Shown in pieces: positions 33,524 through 45,639 of a DNA stretch of 64,000 nt. Made by a program: the position numbers and the translations under genes. Source of the DNA: Gambelia wislizenii (Eukaryota > Chordata > Lepidosauria > Squamata > Crotaphytidae); assembly GCA_030847615.1 (NCBI GenBank), contig JAUMIR010000005.1, positions 210,474,645 to 210,538,644 on the forward strand, given 5' to 3'. Numbering within the stretch: position 1 is the stretch's first letter; each line of letters opens with the position of its first letter. The notes below the pieces were generated by a model. It had not been told where the DNA came from. It ran no database searches and saw only the letters and a list, made by a program, of their open reading frames with translations.

Positions 33524-33764
33524 CAGTAAGACCCCCCTTACCCACAGGTTCATTTTCCATGGTTTCAGTTACCTGCAGTCAACCACAATCCAAAAACCTT
33601 ACATAGTCCTCCCTTATCCATGGCTTTGCTCTCTGTAGTTTCAGTTACCCATGGTCAACAGAGTTCAATTTTTTTCCCTGGTATAGGGTTTGGTACTATC
33701 CATGGTTTCAGGCATCCACAGGAGATACTGGAATGTATCTCCCGTGGATAAGGGGGTCTTACTA
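33524..33764. mobile_element. Tigger-like MITE, second family
   Basis: Begins CAGTAAGACCCCCCTTACCC and ends CGTGGATAAGGGGGTCTTAC plus TA (in full, TACTATA). TA duplicates at 33522-33523 and 33765-33766. The interior has the repeated (CC)ATGGTTTCAG(TT)AC motifs typical of Tigger-derived MITEs. Confidence 0.8.
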
Positions 33765-33769
33765 TATTG

Positions 33770-34950
33770 GATAATAAATTTAGTTTTGTTTACTAATCTT
33801 GTCCCTTCTGCACGCTCTTGTTAGTGGTAACACAATTCTGTTTGAAATGTGCATGGAGTGTAATACAAAAGCTGGATCCAAACCTGAAGTGCTAATCAGC
33901 CAGACCAATTCAGGGCTCACTCACATGGTTGCATAGGCCAATGAAAATGCAATTAGCATGTGATAAAGAGTAGAAACAGGTATGCCTTTGATTGTCAGTA
34001 CTGATTAGAATGAAGCATTGACCATGTGTAGGAGGAACCACACATTATATCCTCCAAAGGCAGAAACATTTGTGAGTTCATTCAGGCCTAACCAACCAGA
34101 TCAATCTCGGTGTTGAAGAATCAACACTTTTCAGCTTCAATACTTTGAAATACATAAACACATTTTCCCCCATGGAAATAATGGCAATGCTATAATTTGC
34201 ATTGATATCCTTTGTCATAATAAACAGGGGGAAGGTATGGTAGCATACTCTCCACCTGTCCTGATTTGGCAGGGATGGTCCCAATTGATCTCACTTTTTC
34301 AGATGCTTTTAAAATGTCCCAGTTTTGCTTCCACTTCCCCCCTTTGTCCCTGGCTTACATCAATTGCTGCAAACTGAGTTTATAGTGCAAAAATAATTTT
34401 TACTCAACTCAGCAGGGGGGAGTTTCCCTTTCCTATAGGCCCAGGCAAAAGCAAATTGTAGCAGCCTCTCATAGTGTATGCTCATTACTAACTTTTGCCA
34501 ACCACACTCTCATGTTGACTGATATGTTGATATATATCCCTGGTTTTCATCAACAAAATCTTGGAAGGTATGTAGTGGTCTTGTATGGGCATACCTAAAT
34601 TGATGATTAATAAAAGCTCAGTAACAGGAGAAAGAAAACCACAACTCTGTCAGGACTTCCTTTGCAAGATTAGATGTGGTGTTGATCTCATAGGTAGCAA
34701 CAATATATCATGCATTCCTTTTATCACAATCCTGCTTATTTCACCATAGATTTCCTGTTTTTTGAAGTGCTAAAAATACAAAATTAATGACTCATCAGTT
34801 CCAGCCAACGTATATTTCAGCTGTATGGTTTCACAGACACACTGTAAATATGCAATTGCACATCATTGCTGGGGATTTGTTTTGTTGTTACTGTGTCAAC
34901 AATCCAGTTTTCATCTTTGAAGTTAGGTTTGCAAGAAAAGTACTGTAAAA
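33770..34950. other. No gene recognised
   Basis: No exon or named repeat that I can support. Confidence 0.4.
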
Positions 34951-34952
34951 TA

Positions 34953-35035
34953 GGTTTTCTGTGGGTTTTTTTCCGGGCTGTGAGGCTGTGTTCTGGAAGA
35001 GTTTATTCCTGATATTTCGCCTGCATCTGTGGCTG
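34953..35035. repeat. Unnamed interspersed repeat X, copy 2
   Basis: TTCTGTGGGTTTTTTTCCGG then GGCTGTGTTCTGGAAGAG and ATATTTCGCCTGCATCTGTG match 12910-13000 in the same orientation. Confidence 0.55.
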
Positions 35036-35039
35036 TAGA

Positions 35040-37605
35040 ATAATAGATCTGACCAATGCTGATCAAAACAGTTACTTGATCAGCATCTAATGTTTGGTAA
35101 TTTACACAGAATTGATTCCTCCCTCTCCCACCCCCGCCCAGTGCACTATTATTTAACCACTTCCACAATCATATATGATTTTTTTTTAAAGCCCATTTTA
35201 GCTGCATTGTACCTGTATAGATTTATATATTCATTTTGTGTAGTCAGTTCTAAAGAAAATCTTTTTTATAGAAATAACTGTCAAAAACAGTTTTAAAACA
35301 TAATTGCAAGAGGATCTGAAAGAATGACATTACAAAGTATTACTGGAGTAAGTAGAATTCATTGTAATAGATTCTGTTTCTATATAAGTGACTTGGGTTA
35401 GTTAGTTTGCCTTTGGATTTTATATAGCCTTAGTATCATTTTATGTACTAAATACTTGAATCTATAGCTGCTATCTTTGTGGATACCAAAAAGGAATTTC
35501 TGTTTAAAGTGTCCTTGGACAAGTGATATCTGCGATTCTGTCACAGTGGTATGATGCAACACATGTACCGATAAAGCTAAAAATAACATTGTCAGGGAGC
35601 AGAGTTTTCTTTTTTAAAAAGAAAAGAAAAGAAAAGAAAAATGCCATGTAAACTTTAAGAAGAATGCATTTGTTTAGAAAGTCAAGCTAGGAAAGAGAAA
35701 GCTTCTCTGACATTTTAAAGCTATTAAATTCATTTTAGAAAACCATCAATATGCATAGGATGTTAAAATGCATTTGAAAGATAGGCTACAAGCAGAGTGA
35801 TATTCTGTATGACAGAATTTTTTAAAAGCCATCTGCTGCATTAAGAACATTTGATATTTCACCATGGTATAGGCATTTGTCAGCAGTGTGACTCAGATAG
35901 TGTGTAATTTGCTCTTGAAAGTATTCTCTTGAAGCCCTGTAGTTTTCAGGGGCCATTAAATGGAATTACCAACAAAAGTCTAGGGAACAGCAGCAGGCTG
36001 CCAAATAGCTGGGCTGTGGATCTTTAAAGCATACTTCTGGTTACTTGCTAAGGTTTCTTTCTTTCTTTTTTTAATCTGAATGTGTCAGCTGTAATTATAT
36101 GAAGAAGTGACATGATCTCAGGAGATGTGAATGTAAGAAGCTGTTTCATTAGTGCTTCTCATTGGAGAAGATAGCTGAATTTTTTTTTTATTTCTCACAG
36201 AAGAGTATGGAAATATAAACATGCAATCTTCTTCATACTTCTGAGAAGTCTGCAGTTCTAAAAGCAGGAGGAGACATATTTGGCAGCAGACAGGAATTAA
36301 CTAATAGAAAAGGGTTAGAAATGGCACAATGCTAGTACAGAAAGCTCACGCTGTTTATGTCCACACCGTACAGTCTTGCTGCCTGTATCATAAACAGATT
36401 TCTTGAGAGCTGTGCCCTATTCCTTTCTACACTGCATTCCCTTCCCCAATCCTGTATTGTAATCTTTGTCATTTTCCATTTACCAGCTCCCTAGCCTTAA
36501 TTAAATTTAGCAGGCCACCAGGAACTACAATAACTTTTTTCCTGTTATTGATTTGGTAGAGTTAGCCAGTCAGCCTAATGATAGAGAAGTGAACAGGAAC
36601 GTGCCTGCCTTTGTCTGTGTGTGGGTAGAAATTATTGCAGACACTCTGAGAGAGTATGTCTCTGAAAAGCAAGATATGAATATATTAAATAAATAAATGT
36701 ACCCCAGTCCTTATTGTCCCTCAATGGGGATGAACTGGGCCCCAAAGCAAGAAATAGAATATGGCATGATTCAGGGTGATTGATCTAGGTCCAATCAAGT
36801 CTTCAATAATGTGGAGGGGGGAAAGGATGTACAGTATCAAATTTGGCTGCCATAATTTGTTTCAACATAATTTATAAAAATAGGAAATTGTATAAAAAAA
36901 TATTCACATAATATTTCTCCACTCCTGTTGTTTTGTAAGTCATGCTGATTTCTTATTTCCTAATATAAAAACTGATGCAAAAAGCCTAAAGATGACATAT
37001 AATTGGAATGAGGGGCAGGGGAAGAGAATCTCTTGGATTTTCCTGATCAGATAGTGGGCTTTGCTTTATCATTCAAATTCCAAGATACACTTTAATGTTC
37101 CACAGTGCTGTGGAAACTGCTTTTCTTTCACTTCATCCCTCAGTGTTTTTGTAATGTTTAAAATGTGCCTAAGATTAAGACTGGTGAAGTAAAACCTGCC
37201 TCAGTAAATTCCAAGAGGAAGGATCCTGTTGCAACCATATGGGGGAAGGGCCAATTACATGAGTTCCATGCTATGAAATTGCTACCCTACAAGATTGGGT
37301 TCAGTGATTTCACCAAAAGGACAGGCATGATTGTTCTACCTTCACACTTGAAGGTCTTTGAAAGTTAAAGTCAAAGTTAAACGTCTTTAAAAGATGGTTC
37401 CAGACAGTCTATGAAAACCTGAATTCAAAGGTTGAAAAAGATTTACAGAGCTGTGGTAACAATGCTGAGACTTCACAGCAAGAACCCAACATAAAATGAA
37501 TATCACTCTTGGAATTAGCATCTGCTTTGAAGACAACTTCAGTGAACTTAAGCCCACAACTATTGTCTGGGTTTGGGCCACAAAATTAAGTAACTCATCT
37601 CTTTT
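35040..37605. other. No gene; possible conserved non-coding DNA
   Basis: Few interspersed repeats are visible. A (GAAAA)n run lies near 35620-35640. The stretch 36440-36600 (with CCTTAATTAAATTTAGCAGG and homeodomain-type TAATTA cores) looks like a candidate conserved element, but only by composition. Confidence 0.3.
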
Positions 37606-37607
37606 TA

Positions 37608-37642
37608 TCTCTCTCTCTCTCTCTCTCTCACTCACACACACA
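37608..37642. repeat. (CT)n(CA)n microsatellite
   Basis: Dinucleotide run of CT changing to CA. Confidence 0.9.
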
Positions 37643-37837
37643 TCTCCATCTTTAATTTCAGTGGCATTAGAGGCTGCTACTCATATAAATTCTGATGATC
37701 ATCCTCTTTTTTTTAGGGTTGCTAATGACTCTTGGGATAACTTCTTAATGCATCCCATATTAAGGTACCTGGAAAACATGAACTCAGTTTAGCTAGATGG
37801 TTATTCCTGACTCTAATGACTTGGCATTGGAGTGGAG

Positions 37838-37925
37838 AACATGTGGCCATCCAAACAATTCCTGTCATTCCTGACTATTGGCCATGATGGTGGACAGAAG
37901 TTGCAGTCCAGCCTCATGTGGAGGG
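37838..37925. repeat. Short palindromic repeat, degraded
   Basis: Contains GGCCATGATGGTGGACAGAA then GTTGCAGTCCAGCCTCATGT, similar to the type at 17575-17700. Confidence 0.35.
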
Positions 37926-38438
37926 ATACAGTTTCTCTGTCTCTGCTTAGGGATACAAATGTTTCCTTTACCAGATAAAGAAGGACAATGTTAGATAACA
38001 TGGGGTAGAAGTTTTGCTACCATTTTAATGTTGAGATCGGCCAGACAAGTGTGACAGATCTCAGTATTTCCTATGGGAGAAAGTCTTTAAATTCTTTACC
38101 TTCCTAAAGAACAAAAGAATTTTGTATTTCAGGTGGAAGGTTTTCATTATTGTACTAATAAGGTAAGTGTTCTGTCTGAATATAACACCACAAGCTAGAA
38201 CGCTGACTGTGGACAAAAGACCAAAGAAGATTCTAATGTCTTGCTTCATCCTAGACCTTGACTTCCTCACATTAGATTTCAGACTTTCTAGATGGAGGGT
38301 AACTCTTCTATTTCTATACTAGTAACAACTGGAATGGGCAAAGGAAATAAAATCTACAGCCTGCATATTGGTATTGCCTCACAGTTAGTGGAGTCATCTA
38401 GGTGCCATTCTTCATGTTGACACCTGTAGGTGACATGA

Positions 38439-38465
38439 ACTGGTGTAACCCCTGGTTACACCAGT
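38439..38465. repeat. Perfect 12-bp inverted repeat, 3-bp loop
   Basis: ACTGGTGTAACC, spacer CCT, then GGTTACACCAGT. It would form a stable hairpin. No gene is adjacent; the surrounding 37930-38700 has no recognised feature. Confidence 0.8.
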
Positions 38466-38707
38466 GCATGCACATTTTGACCATTGTGTAAGGAGGTATC
38501 CAGTGCTTCCTTGTGCGATGATCCCAACCCACATGTAACCTCAGCTTGAAGCACAAATTATCACCTCTTTAGCCAATCAGTGGCCAGGAAATAGAGGCTC
38601 CTAGTCACTGATTAGCCATAGGGGTGTACCCATGGGAGCAAAAGAGAAAACCCAGTGACAGTGTAATGGCAGAGCTGAACAATATGCCTGCCCTGAATGG
38701 AGCCTCG

Positions 38708-39291
38708 GGACTTTATCAGATGCAGTCTTTAAAATGTTCTTTTGCTAGAACAAAAAAAAATCCAAAACCAAAAACATGTTTGTGCTGGCAAAAGAATGTT
38801 CTCCCATGCACTCACCTCCTTTCCTGGCAAAGGCTCCTCCATGAATGAAGAGGAAGTGAACAGAGCCCCATTCACTTCCTTACTTGAAATCTTGTACAAT
38901 TTAATTGTGTGGGAAATTCAAAATTAAAAACAGAAATAAAGCATTTAAAGTTTACACAAGTATACTTTAAAAAAACAACACCCAAGTAACCTGGGGAGGG
39001 TAAAAAAAAAGTTTGTTACTTACCTGGATGTCCTGATCCGTCCAGGAAGTGTTTGTGCCAGTCCAGTCACTGACGGGGTAAGTACAAGATTAAGGGGATA
39101 AAGGCATCTCATGCCAGCAATGCTGGCAAAAAAGTGGCAGGGGGATCTATTGATGGCTTAAGCCATCAGTTAAAAAGCAATGGGATTTTGACATTTTATA
39201 ACCATGAAAGGGTGACATCGTCTGATCCACGTGCCCTTTTGTGGTTATGTGGCATCGTGATGATGCCATATTTTTGTGTCTGATAAAGTCC
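38708..39291. mobile_element. Set A MITE, copy A4
   Basis: A 584-bp element with ends GGACTTTATCAGAT and GTCTGATAAAGTCC. Flanks TCG and TCA. Collinear with A2 and A7 throughout, including the GGATCTATTGATGGCTTAAG block and the GTGGTTATGTGGCATCGT block. Non-coding. Confidence 0.8.
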
Positions 39292-39294
39292 TCA

Positions 39295-40058
39295 GTCTGG
39301 AAGTTATATTCCAACAACAACTGCAAGGCTTCATGATTCCCACCTGTGATCCAGGGGAAGAAACTGATATAAAAGAGTAAAAGAGGAGTTGCACTCCCCA
39401 TTCAATCTTGAATGAATCCCATCTTGGGGGAGAGGCAGCATATAAATCCAACAAACAAACAAACATAACCCAAACAGGCTGAACCCAACTCAGGATCAGT
39501 AGTCCGACTGACCAAAGAACCATAGTCTTCTCAGGATTACATTTCAGCTTCATGGCATCCAGTCCACTACTGATTTCAAAACTCACCCTCAAACACCAAT
39601 TCAGAACCCTTCTGGCTAGCCTAGAGTGAGAAAGGTTAGATGGAACTGAGTATCATGTCTTTGGCATATTATTGATATTGAATGGATGTTCTTCCACCAG
39701 GCACATACTGTATAATGGAGAACAAGTAGAAAATCCCATGAGATCCTCTAAACCAAAGGTGATGGCACTGAGCAGTTGCCCAACAGTGCCAAAATCTGAA
39801 ACATATCCTCCAGGTAGGATCAGAACATCATCAAGTGGTTCCTACTAAGCCTAAGCCTTGTCTGAAAATCTAGAAGGGTACTGTGGCTGGGAGTACCTGA
39901 AGCTACTGAGAAGTCCAGCATAACCTCTCTGATAATAACTGTTCAGGATATTTACTGTAAAAGCAAGATTTTTAACAACTTAAAAAAAATGTCCCAGGGA
40001 GTATCAGTTTCCCAGTTTCAGGACAACCAATTGCATGAAAAGAGCACAGATATTAATC
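39295..40058. other. No gene recognised
   Basis: A SINE/LINE-like tail, GAGGCAGCATATAAATCC followed by (AAAC)n, lies at about 39430-39470; a similar tail is at 60424-60455. Otherwise nothing recognised. Confidence 0.4.
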
Positions 40059-40061
40059 TAA

Positions 40062-40278
40062 GGAGATCATCACACTACACTATTATAGCACTATTATTCC
40101 ACTTTAAATGCTGTGGCTGCCTCCTGTGGAATTCTGGGGTTTGTAGTTTAGTGAGGCCTAAGAGCCTGAGAGTTCTAAATGTCCCTCCCTAAATTGCAAA
40201 TCCCAGGATTCCACAGGAGGCAGCCAGAGCAGTTAAAGTGGAATAATAGTGCTATAATAGTGTTGTGTGATAATCTCC
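40062..40278. mobile_element. Set A MITE, foldback copy A6
   Basis: A 217-bp element whose two arms are inverted over about 80 bp each. The left arm runs GGAGATCATCACACTACACT, then TATTATAGCACTATTATTCC. The right arm runs GGAATAATAGTGCTATAATA, then GTTGTGTGATAATCTCC. It is flanked by TAA on both sides (40059-40061, 40279-40281). The termini resemble the other set A copies (GGAGATTATCA). The middle carries the GGATTCCACAGGAGGCAGCC block and its inverse. Confidence 0.85.
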
Positions 40279-40281
40279 TAA

Positions 40282-40435
40282 ATTCATTAGACCAAATGTA
40301 GCCCCTACAGTTAGTGAAACATATTTTTAAAAACAACAATAGTGAATTGTATAGTTTCTTATTACATTTAAAGTAGTTAAGAGTCCACTAGGATAATAGA
40401 CCATGAAGCTCTGAACCTTTTTTTTACCTCTACAA

Positions 40436-40489
<54 letters not shown>

Positions 40490-41325
40490 TCTGTACCTCT
40501 GATTTTCTCTGCGTCTTCTAGGTTTATTTTCTCTGAAGTCACAGTGGTCCTTGACATTCTGATATAGGATAGTTTCTCTGGCTGCCATTAGATCCATTTT
40601 GGATTAATTTAACTAATTTTAGAGTCTTTTGGTAATGTTTATGTTCCTATTAATGAAGAACCTATGATTATAAGTTTTTTTAAAAGTTCAGAAATGTTAA
40701 ATGGTGCAGAACCAAGTTCAATAAATTAATGCTGTAATATCTTCTATATTGTAATTTGCATGTTTACACTGGAGGAAATGAAATAAATACTATAAGCTCC
40801 CCACCTCTCCTGGTCTTTACATCTGAATGACTGAATGTATATTTTAAATAAAGTTTCTTAGAATATTTGTTAAACTAAAGACAACACCACAGTATACAAA
40901 TAGCTTAGGTTGATAATCAGCTATTATCACATATGCACAACAAACCTTGTCTTTTGGTTATCCTGTATTTCTTTAAGACATATGGTAAGTATAGAGATTG
41001 AAAAACATTGTCATAAACCTGCTTCTTAACCTATTAATCACTCACTTTTGAACCCTTAACCACTCAAACATGAACATAATTTTACCGAACAGACTGTATA
41101 GTTGGTAACTCCTTGTTTCTCTTTCCTGTGTGCATGAAATTCACTTATAGCAAGCAGAACCATAGTATTATCTATTCTGATCATCAACAACTGTTCAAGC
41201 ATGCTACCGTATATGCTTTACAAAACCAGCATATACCTTGGCCCAAAGGCTAGAGATACAAAATGTTGCCTTCAGAGATCTCACATGCTACTATTCTCCC
41301 AGAGCTCTTCATTGGCAACAGAATG
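40282..41325. other. No gene recognised
   Basis: Contains the microsatellite listed next and otherwise AT-rich DNA without recognised features. Confidence 0.4.
40439..40489. repeat. (CT)n(CA)n microsatellite
   Basis: About 30 bases of CT repeat followed by about 20 bases of CA repeat. Confidence 0.9.
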
Positions 41326-41329
41326 CTAG

Positions 41330-42503
41330 TGTTACCTGAATTACTGGGGGTTCATGGGAACCCCACTCACATCAGATATTAATATGCGGAATTTTCAATA
41401 TGGCAGTGAGAGGCCAGTTGACCATGGGGCCTTTTGATCTATGTATACCAGTACTAACTGACAAGACTCACAGCTAGGAAATAATTTTTTTTATTGAAAA
41501 ATAATCTTGGAAGCATTCACACCATCACTTAGCAAACACACAAGGCTAGCAAAGAATAGAAGGAAGTATTGGGATAGAGGAATAAAGTTTGGGATGATGT
41601 GCTATACTATACCTAAAAGAGCAAGGATTCATGCAGAGAAGAAGTATGGCTATGTGCACCGGGTGACACAGCAAACCAACAGAGTGATGACCTCTGGGAA
41701 ACTGAGCACACTTTGGCTGGATTTTGGGGTGATATTTATATTTGATATTCCCCCTGAAGGGTTGTTAGGAGTGGAATACAATGGAGATTATCAGATGTGG
41801 GGGAATGCACCAAAAAAATTGCATTCCCAACCACTGCAGAAAAATGCTAGAAGAACAGAAAGGGAGACATTATCAGATGTGTGTCCTTCATCTGTTCCCA
41901 GGGTGTAGCAGATGAGGCTTCCCTTTTTCATTGATAGGGACAAGCCACCAATAAAAAGGGAGACCTTACTCACAGCCGTGCTATGCCCCCAGTACTCTGG
42001 AGGATGACGTTGCCTGACAATCTTGCCCCTTCCTATGCTCCTAGCAATCTTTTGACATGGTTTTTGCTGCATCTGATAATCTCCAGTGTCTGCTAGAGTT
42101 TCCCATCATTAGAAAATGGAAACTCTGGTTGTGCTAACAATTGCTAATGGCTGAAACATTAAGAGTGATGGGCAACCTTCTATTGTTCTAGGAGAGATGT
42201 GGAAAACCAGTTTTGCAAGGCAGATAATGTCTGCCACCTTGATTGAATTAGTGAATAACTCACTTCCATGTAAATCCAGGAGCACATTTCTACGCTACCA
42301 GTCCAAGGGGGGGGGTCCGCATAATAACTTCCCAGATGTGTCTTTTAGGAATTTGGGCTGGCCTCTTTCTTAGGTTTTCTGAGCACACCTTGGGAGGCTC
42401 TGGTCTACTATCAACCATTTGGAAGGCCAATAAATAAGCCAATTTATGAAATATAGCCAATTGATGAATTATTGGAAGGATGGGGTTATCAGGGCAGGTA
42501 ACA
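41330..42503 (-). mobile_element. Solo LTR of ERV family 1, with nested MITE
   Basis: Starts TGTTACC and ends GGTAACA on the plus strand and is flanked by a perfect 4-bp duplication CTAG (41326-41329, 42504-42507). Removing the nested set A copy A5 leaves about 869 bp. It is collinear with the reverse complement of 58365-59225, including the GTGGAATACAATG block and the GATGGGG/GTAACA end. Sense is therefore minus, judged from TATA and AATAAA in the 58365 copy. A solo LTR forms by recombination between the two LTRs of a provirus. No coding sequence remains. Confidence 0.85.
41783..42084. mobile_element. Set A MITE, copy A5, inside the solo LTR
   Basis: Ends GGAGATTATCAGAT and ATCTGATAATCTCC (perfect). 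Flanks AAT and AGT, an imperfect 3-bp duplication. Interior matches A3. The LTR sequence resumes directly after it. Confidence 0.8.
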
Positions 42504-42507
42504 CTAG

Positions 42508-43482
42508 GATTGTCAGCTCTTGCATTTTTAAAGAATCTATTAGCTGGACAAAGCCTAGGGACAAAGCAACAAAATGACCTAAGAATGAAGCTGCAAAACA
42601 GAGCTGAAGTGTATTGGCAACAGATCCAATGGGAAAGTTGGTGGAAGGGAGGGAGGGAGGGAGCCATGTCCTCTTTATTTAATTGTCCTCAAAACAAACA
42701 AACCAAAAACAGGACAAAGGAGTAGAGATAGTGGGATAAAATTAGCCTCAAGATGGAAAAAAGTTAAGATGGACTAAGCAACCTTTTGTCATTATGATCC
42801 TGTACAGTTGGTATTTGTAAAGAAAACCTACACAGTAAATGGTATTCATCAGATGGGGGCTGGGACAGAAAATTCAGCTGTCTCCCTGTTTATATTTTCT
42901 ATCTTTCCATTAATTCAGAGCACCAAGCCTAAATAGGGCATATTCCTTAGTGACAGTTCTTCTTAGAACACTTTTTGTCTATACACTTACAGACTACACT
43001 AATTCCTACAGATTGCTTTGCGACAGATTGAAAAATTGTCTCAGTTTTCTTTCATATCTCCAGAACACCATCTGTGAGGGAGCACAACAGAATGGAAATT
43101 GCTCATGCAAAGTGAATTGGGGGAGGAAGAATGGCAAAATTTCACAGTATGTGGCTTGCATCTTAGGGAAGCTGTTTGCCTGGTTCCTGCAGTTTGCTGT
43201 AATGGTCTCAAAGAATGAGAACGGGAAATGAGACAAATTGGCATTTTGGGTCAAGCTATTTCCATTGGTGAGTCACATAACATTTTAGCCAAAAAAAACC
43301 CCACAAGGCTCTGAGTGATATTTTGTTTTTTCTATCAATTTATGTGATCACATTTGGCCAAACCGCCAGGAGCCATCTAAAAGTGAAGCTTAGACAGTCC
43401 AAGGTCTAAGGAGGCATGCATACAAAGAATTTATGTGACAACGTTCATAGAGCTAAAATTCTGAATAGTGGTAGTATGTTGT
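42508..43482. other. No gene recognised
   Basis: A (GGGA)n run lies near 42645-42662. No exon supported. Confidence 0.4.
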
Positions 43483-43483
43483 T

Positions 43484-44248
43484 ATTGTTGTGTGCCTTCA
43501 AGTCATTTCCAACTTATGGCAACCCTAATGTCAGGATCTGCCTCTCTTTGCAGAACTAGGCCCCTGACTATGATAGCAGGCTTGGCCTCACCTTGTAGAA
43601 CTATGCCCTGGCTGTGGAAGTCTTGAAAGGACCAGGGTCAATTTATCAGGCACAGTTGGCTGCACTCATGCAGGACACCTGGAGCAGCCAGGGGAACAGC
43701 AATTTAAGAACATCGTTCTCCCCTCAGCTCTTGCCACAGCAACATGGTCTCTTGTGCTGCCTATAGCCACCCCTTGCTTTGTGGACCTTACTCTGCATGC
43801 CCTGATCTTCTGCCTCACTGTGTTTGGACCCTTGCTCATTTCGTGGTCCTACCTTTGACTCAGGTCCTCCACATTTCTGATATGTGTTTTGACTTTAGCT
43901 TGTTTTTGGGCTTAGGCTCTACCTGGACTCTGACTCCCATGTTCTTGACCTGGCTTCCCCTTCCTTGACCTACCTTTGCCTCTGGTCCCTGTGTGTTTGG
44001 TTCTCCACCTCCCCATCTGCCTTGGCATCTCTGCTGAAAGACCTTGCTGCCCATGCCCTGGATCCTGACACCCAAGGTGAACCTATCACAAGTTTTTTCA
44101 GTACGATTTGTTTAGAGTGTGTTTGCCATCATCTTCCTCTTGGGCTGAGAGACTGTGCGTTTCCCAAGTTTCCATGGCTGGGCAATTATTCAAACCCTGA
44201 TCTCCAGAGTCCTAGTCCAACACCCAAACCACAACACCATGCTGGCTC
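43484..44248 (-). mobile_element. tRNA-derived SINE split by a solo LTR
   Basis: The tail half is at 43484-43528 (TTGTGTGCCTTCAAGTCATT then CTTATGGCAACCCTAA). The body and head continue at 44071-44248 (CCCAAGGTGAACCTATCACA, ending CATGCTGGCTC). Joined, the two halves give the same layout as 6866-7092. Confidence 0.8.
43529..44070. mobile_element. Solo LTR of a second family
   Basis: A 542-bp segment that starts TGTCAGGATC and ends GATCCTGACA, a perfect 10-bp inverted terminus with canonical TG...CA. It is flanked by CCTAA (43524-43528) and CCCAA (44071-44075), a 5-bp target duplication with one change. It lies inside the SINE above. No AATAAA was noticed in either orientation. The class (ERV or Gypsy) is not clear. 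It is unrelated in sequence to the LTR at 41330. Confidence 0.8.
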
Positions 44249-44454
44249 AAACCCCATATCATGGATTCAGTACCCACAGTTTCACTTATCCATGTCTGGA
44301 AAAAAATAGTCCTCTCTAGGCATTCCTAGGTGATTCTGTGGTCTACGTCTGCTGGTTGTCTCATTGAAAATAAGTAGACTTACCTATTATCCACAGTTTC
44401 AGGTATCCATGGGGGTCTTGGAACGTATTGCCCGTGGATACGGGGGTTGACCTG
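44249..44454. mobile_element. Tigger-like MITE, left end missing
   Basis: Ends GTGGATACGGGGGTTGACCTG followed by TA. The interior has TTATCCACAGTTTCAGGTAT. The left terminus is lost next to the SINE head. Confidence 0.65.
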
Positions 44455-44456
44455 TA

Positions 44457-45272
44457 TACTAAAATTAAACCCAAAATGAAAAATAATTATTTACACGTGG
44501 ATTTACAATCTTTGATTTTCTAGACTTTCTCCCCTTGAACATAGGTTTTATTATTCTCACTCCAAAATTACATGTGTTTTTGCACATTATAGAGGCTTGT
44601 TCCACCATAAATACTGTATGATGCCTAGGACTGATCCTTAGCAGTTTGTCTTGATAGAATCTCAGAGCTCATAGTCCTGATTTTAAATGTTCTTTAGCCT
44701 GCTGGGAAGGAAAGCATGAAAGCACAACTATGAATAGCAACAGCCTGATTAGTAATCCTGAAAAGAACAAGAAGACCTGCCATGCTCAGTATTGCTAGTC
44801 AGTGTTCATAGGTGTGTAAGGTGACTAGGGTGATATATGCAGTGTTATCATGTCCTGAACAGAAAACAGCAGGTGTGTGTGTGTGTGTTTGTAGAGGGCA
44901 GTTTAGCAACCTGGGTATCCTATTTTAAAATTAACCTAGTATATATATTACACAAGATTCTGAATTTTCTTCAGTTCTAGAACATTTTAAATTTATGATG
45001 AATGAAATCATGAAATTCAAAAAGTGTGTGGAGGCAGAGAATCAGTGGCAGCAGTGGAAAAGTTAGTTTTCAGAATACAAAAACTACATAGGTTCATAGA
45101 ATGGAAGAAAGAGGATCAAAGATACAAAATACAGGTATACATTTTCCTGGCTATTGGATAAAAAAGTGGGGGGTGGGGGAGAGGAAAGTGTAGTGGAAGG
45201 GAAAGAATCTAGTACAATGTAACAAGAAACAGGAAGGTATGAATTGTCACAATTTGCAACTTTCTGTATCCT
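44457..45272. other. No gene recognised
   Basis: A short GT repeat lies near 44874-44890. No exon or named repeat supported. Confidence 0.4.
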
Positions 45273-45276
45273 ATTA

Positions 45277-45510
45277 CAGTTGTCCCTCCATATCCACGGA
45301 TTTGGTACCCATGGATTTAAGTATCCTGGGCTTGAAAATATTCTTAAAAAATAATACTGTAATTCAAAAAGCAAACCTTGATTTTGCCATCTTGTATAAG
45401 GGATACCATTTTGCTATGCCATTGCATATAATGGGACTTGAGTATTCATGGATTTTGGTATCCACGGGGGGTCCTGGAACCAAACTCCAGAGAATATGAA
45501 GGGACAACTG
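45277..45510. mobile_element. Tigger-like MITE
   Basis: CAGTTGTCCCTCCATATCCA to GAATATGAAGGGACAACTG between TA dinucleotides. Same family as 335-548 and 33158-33388, in opposite orientation. Confidence 0.85.
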
Positions 45511-45639
45511 TACATTCTTTTCTATTCCCATAACCGTGTTTGAATGCTTGTGGCTTAAACATATCTCCCCATCAATGCATCTGAAGAAACTGACTGATTC
45601 CCACAGAAGACCAGGCTAAAATAAACCACCCTCAAATGT

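Noticed and set aside
41507..41908. 133-codon plus-strand frame
   Set aside because: Runs from the solo LTR into the nested MITE, so it cannot be a conserved coding region.
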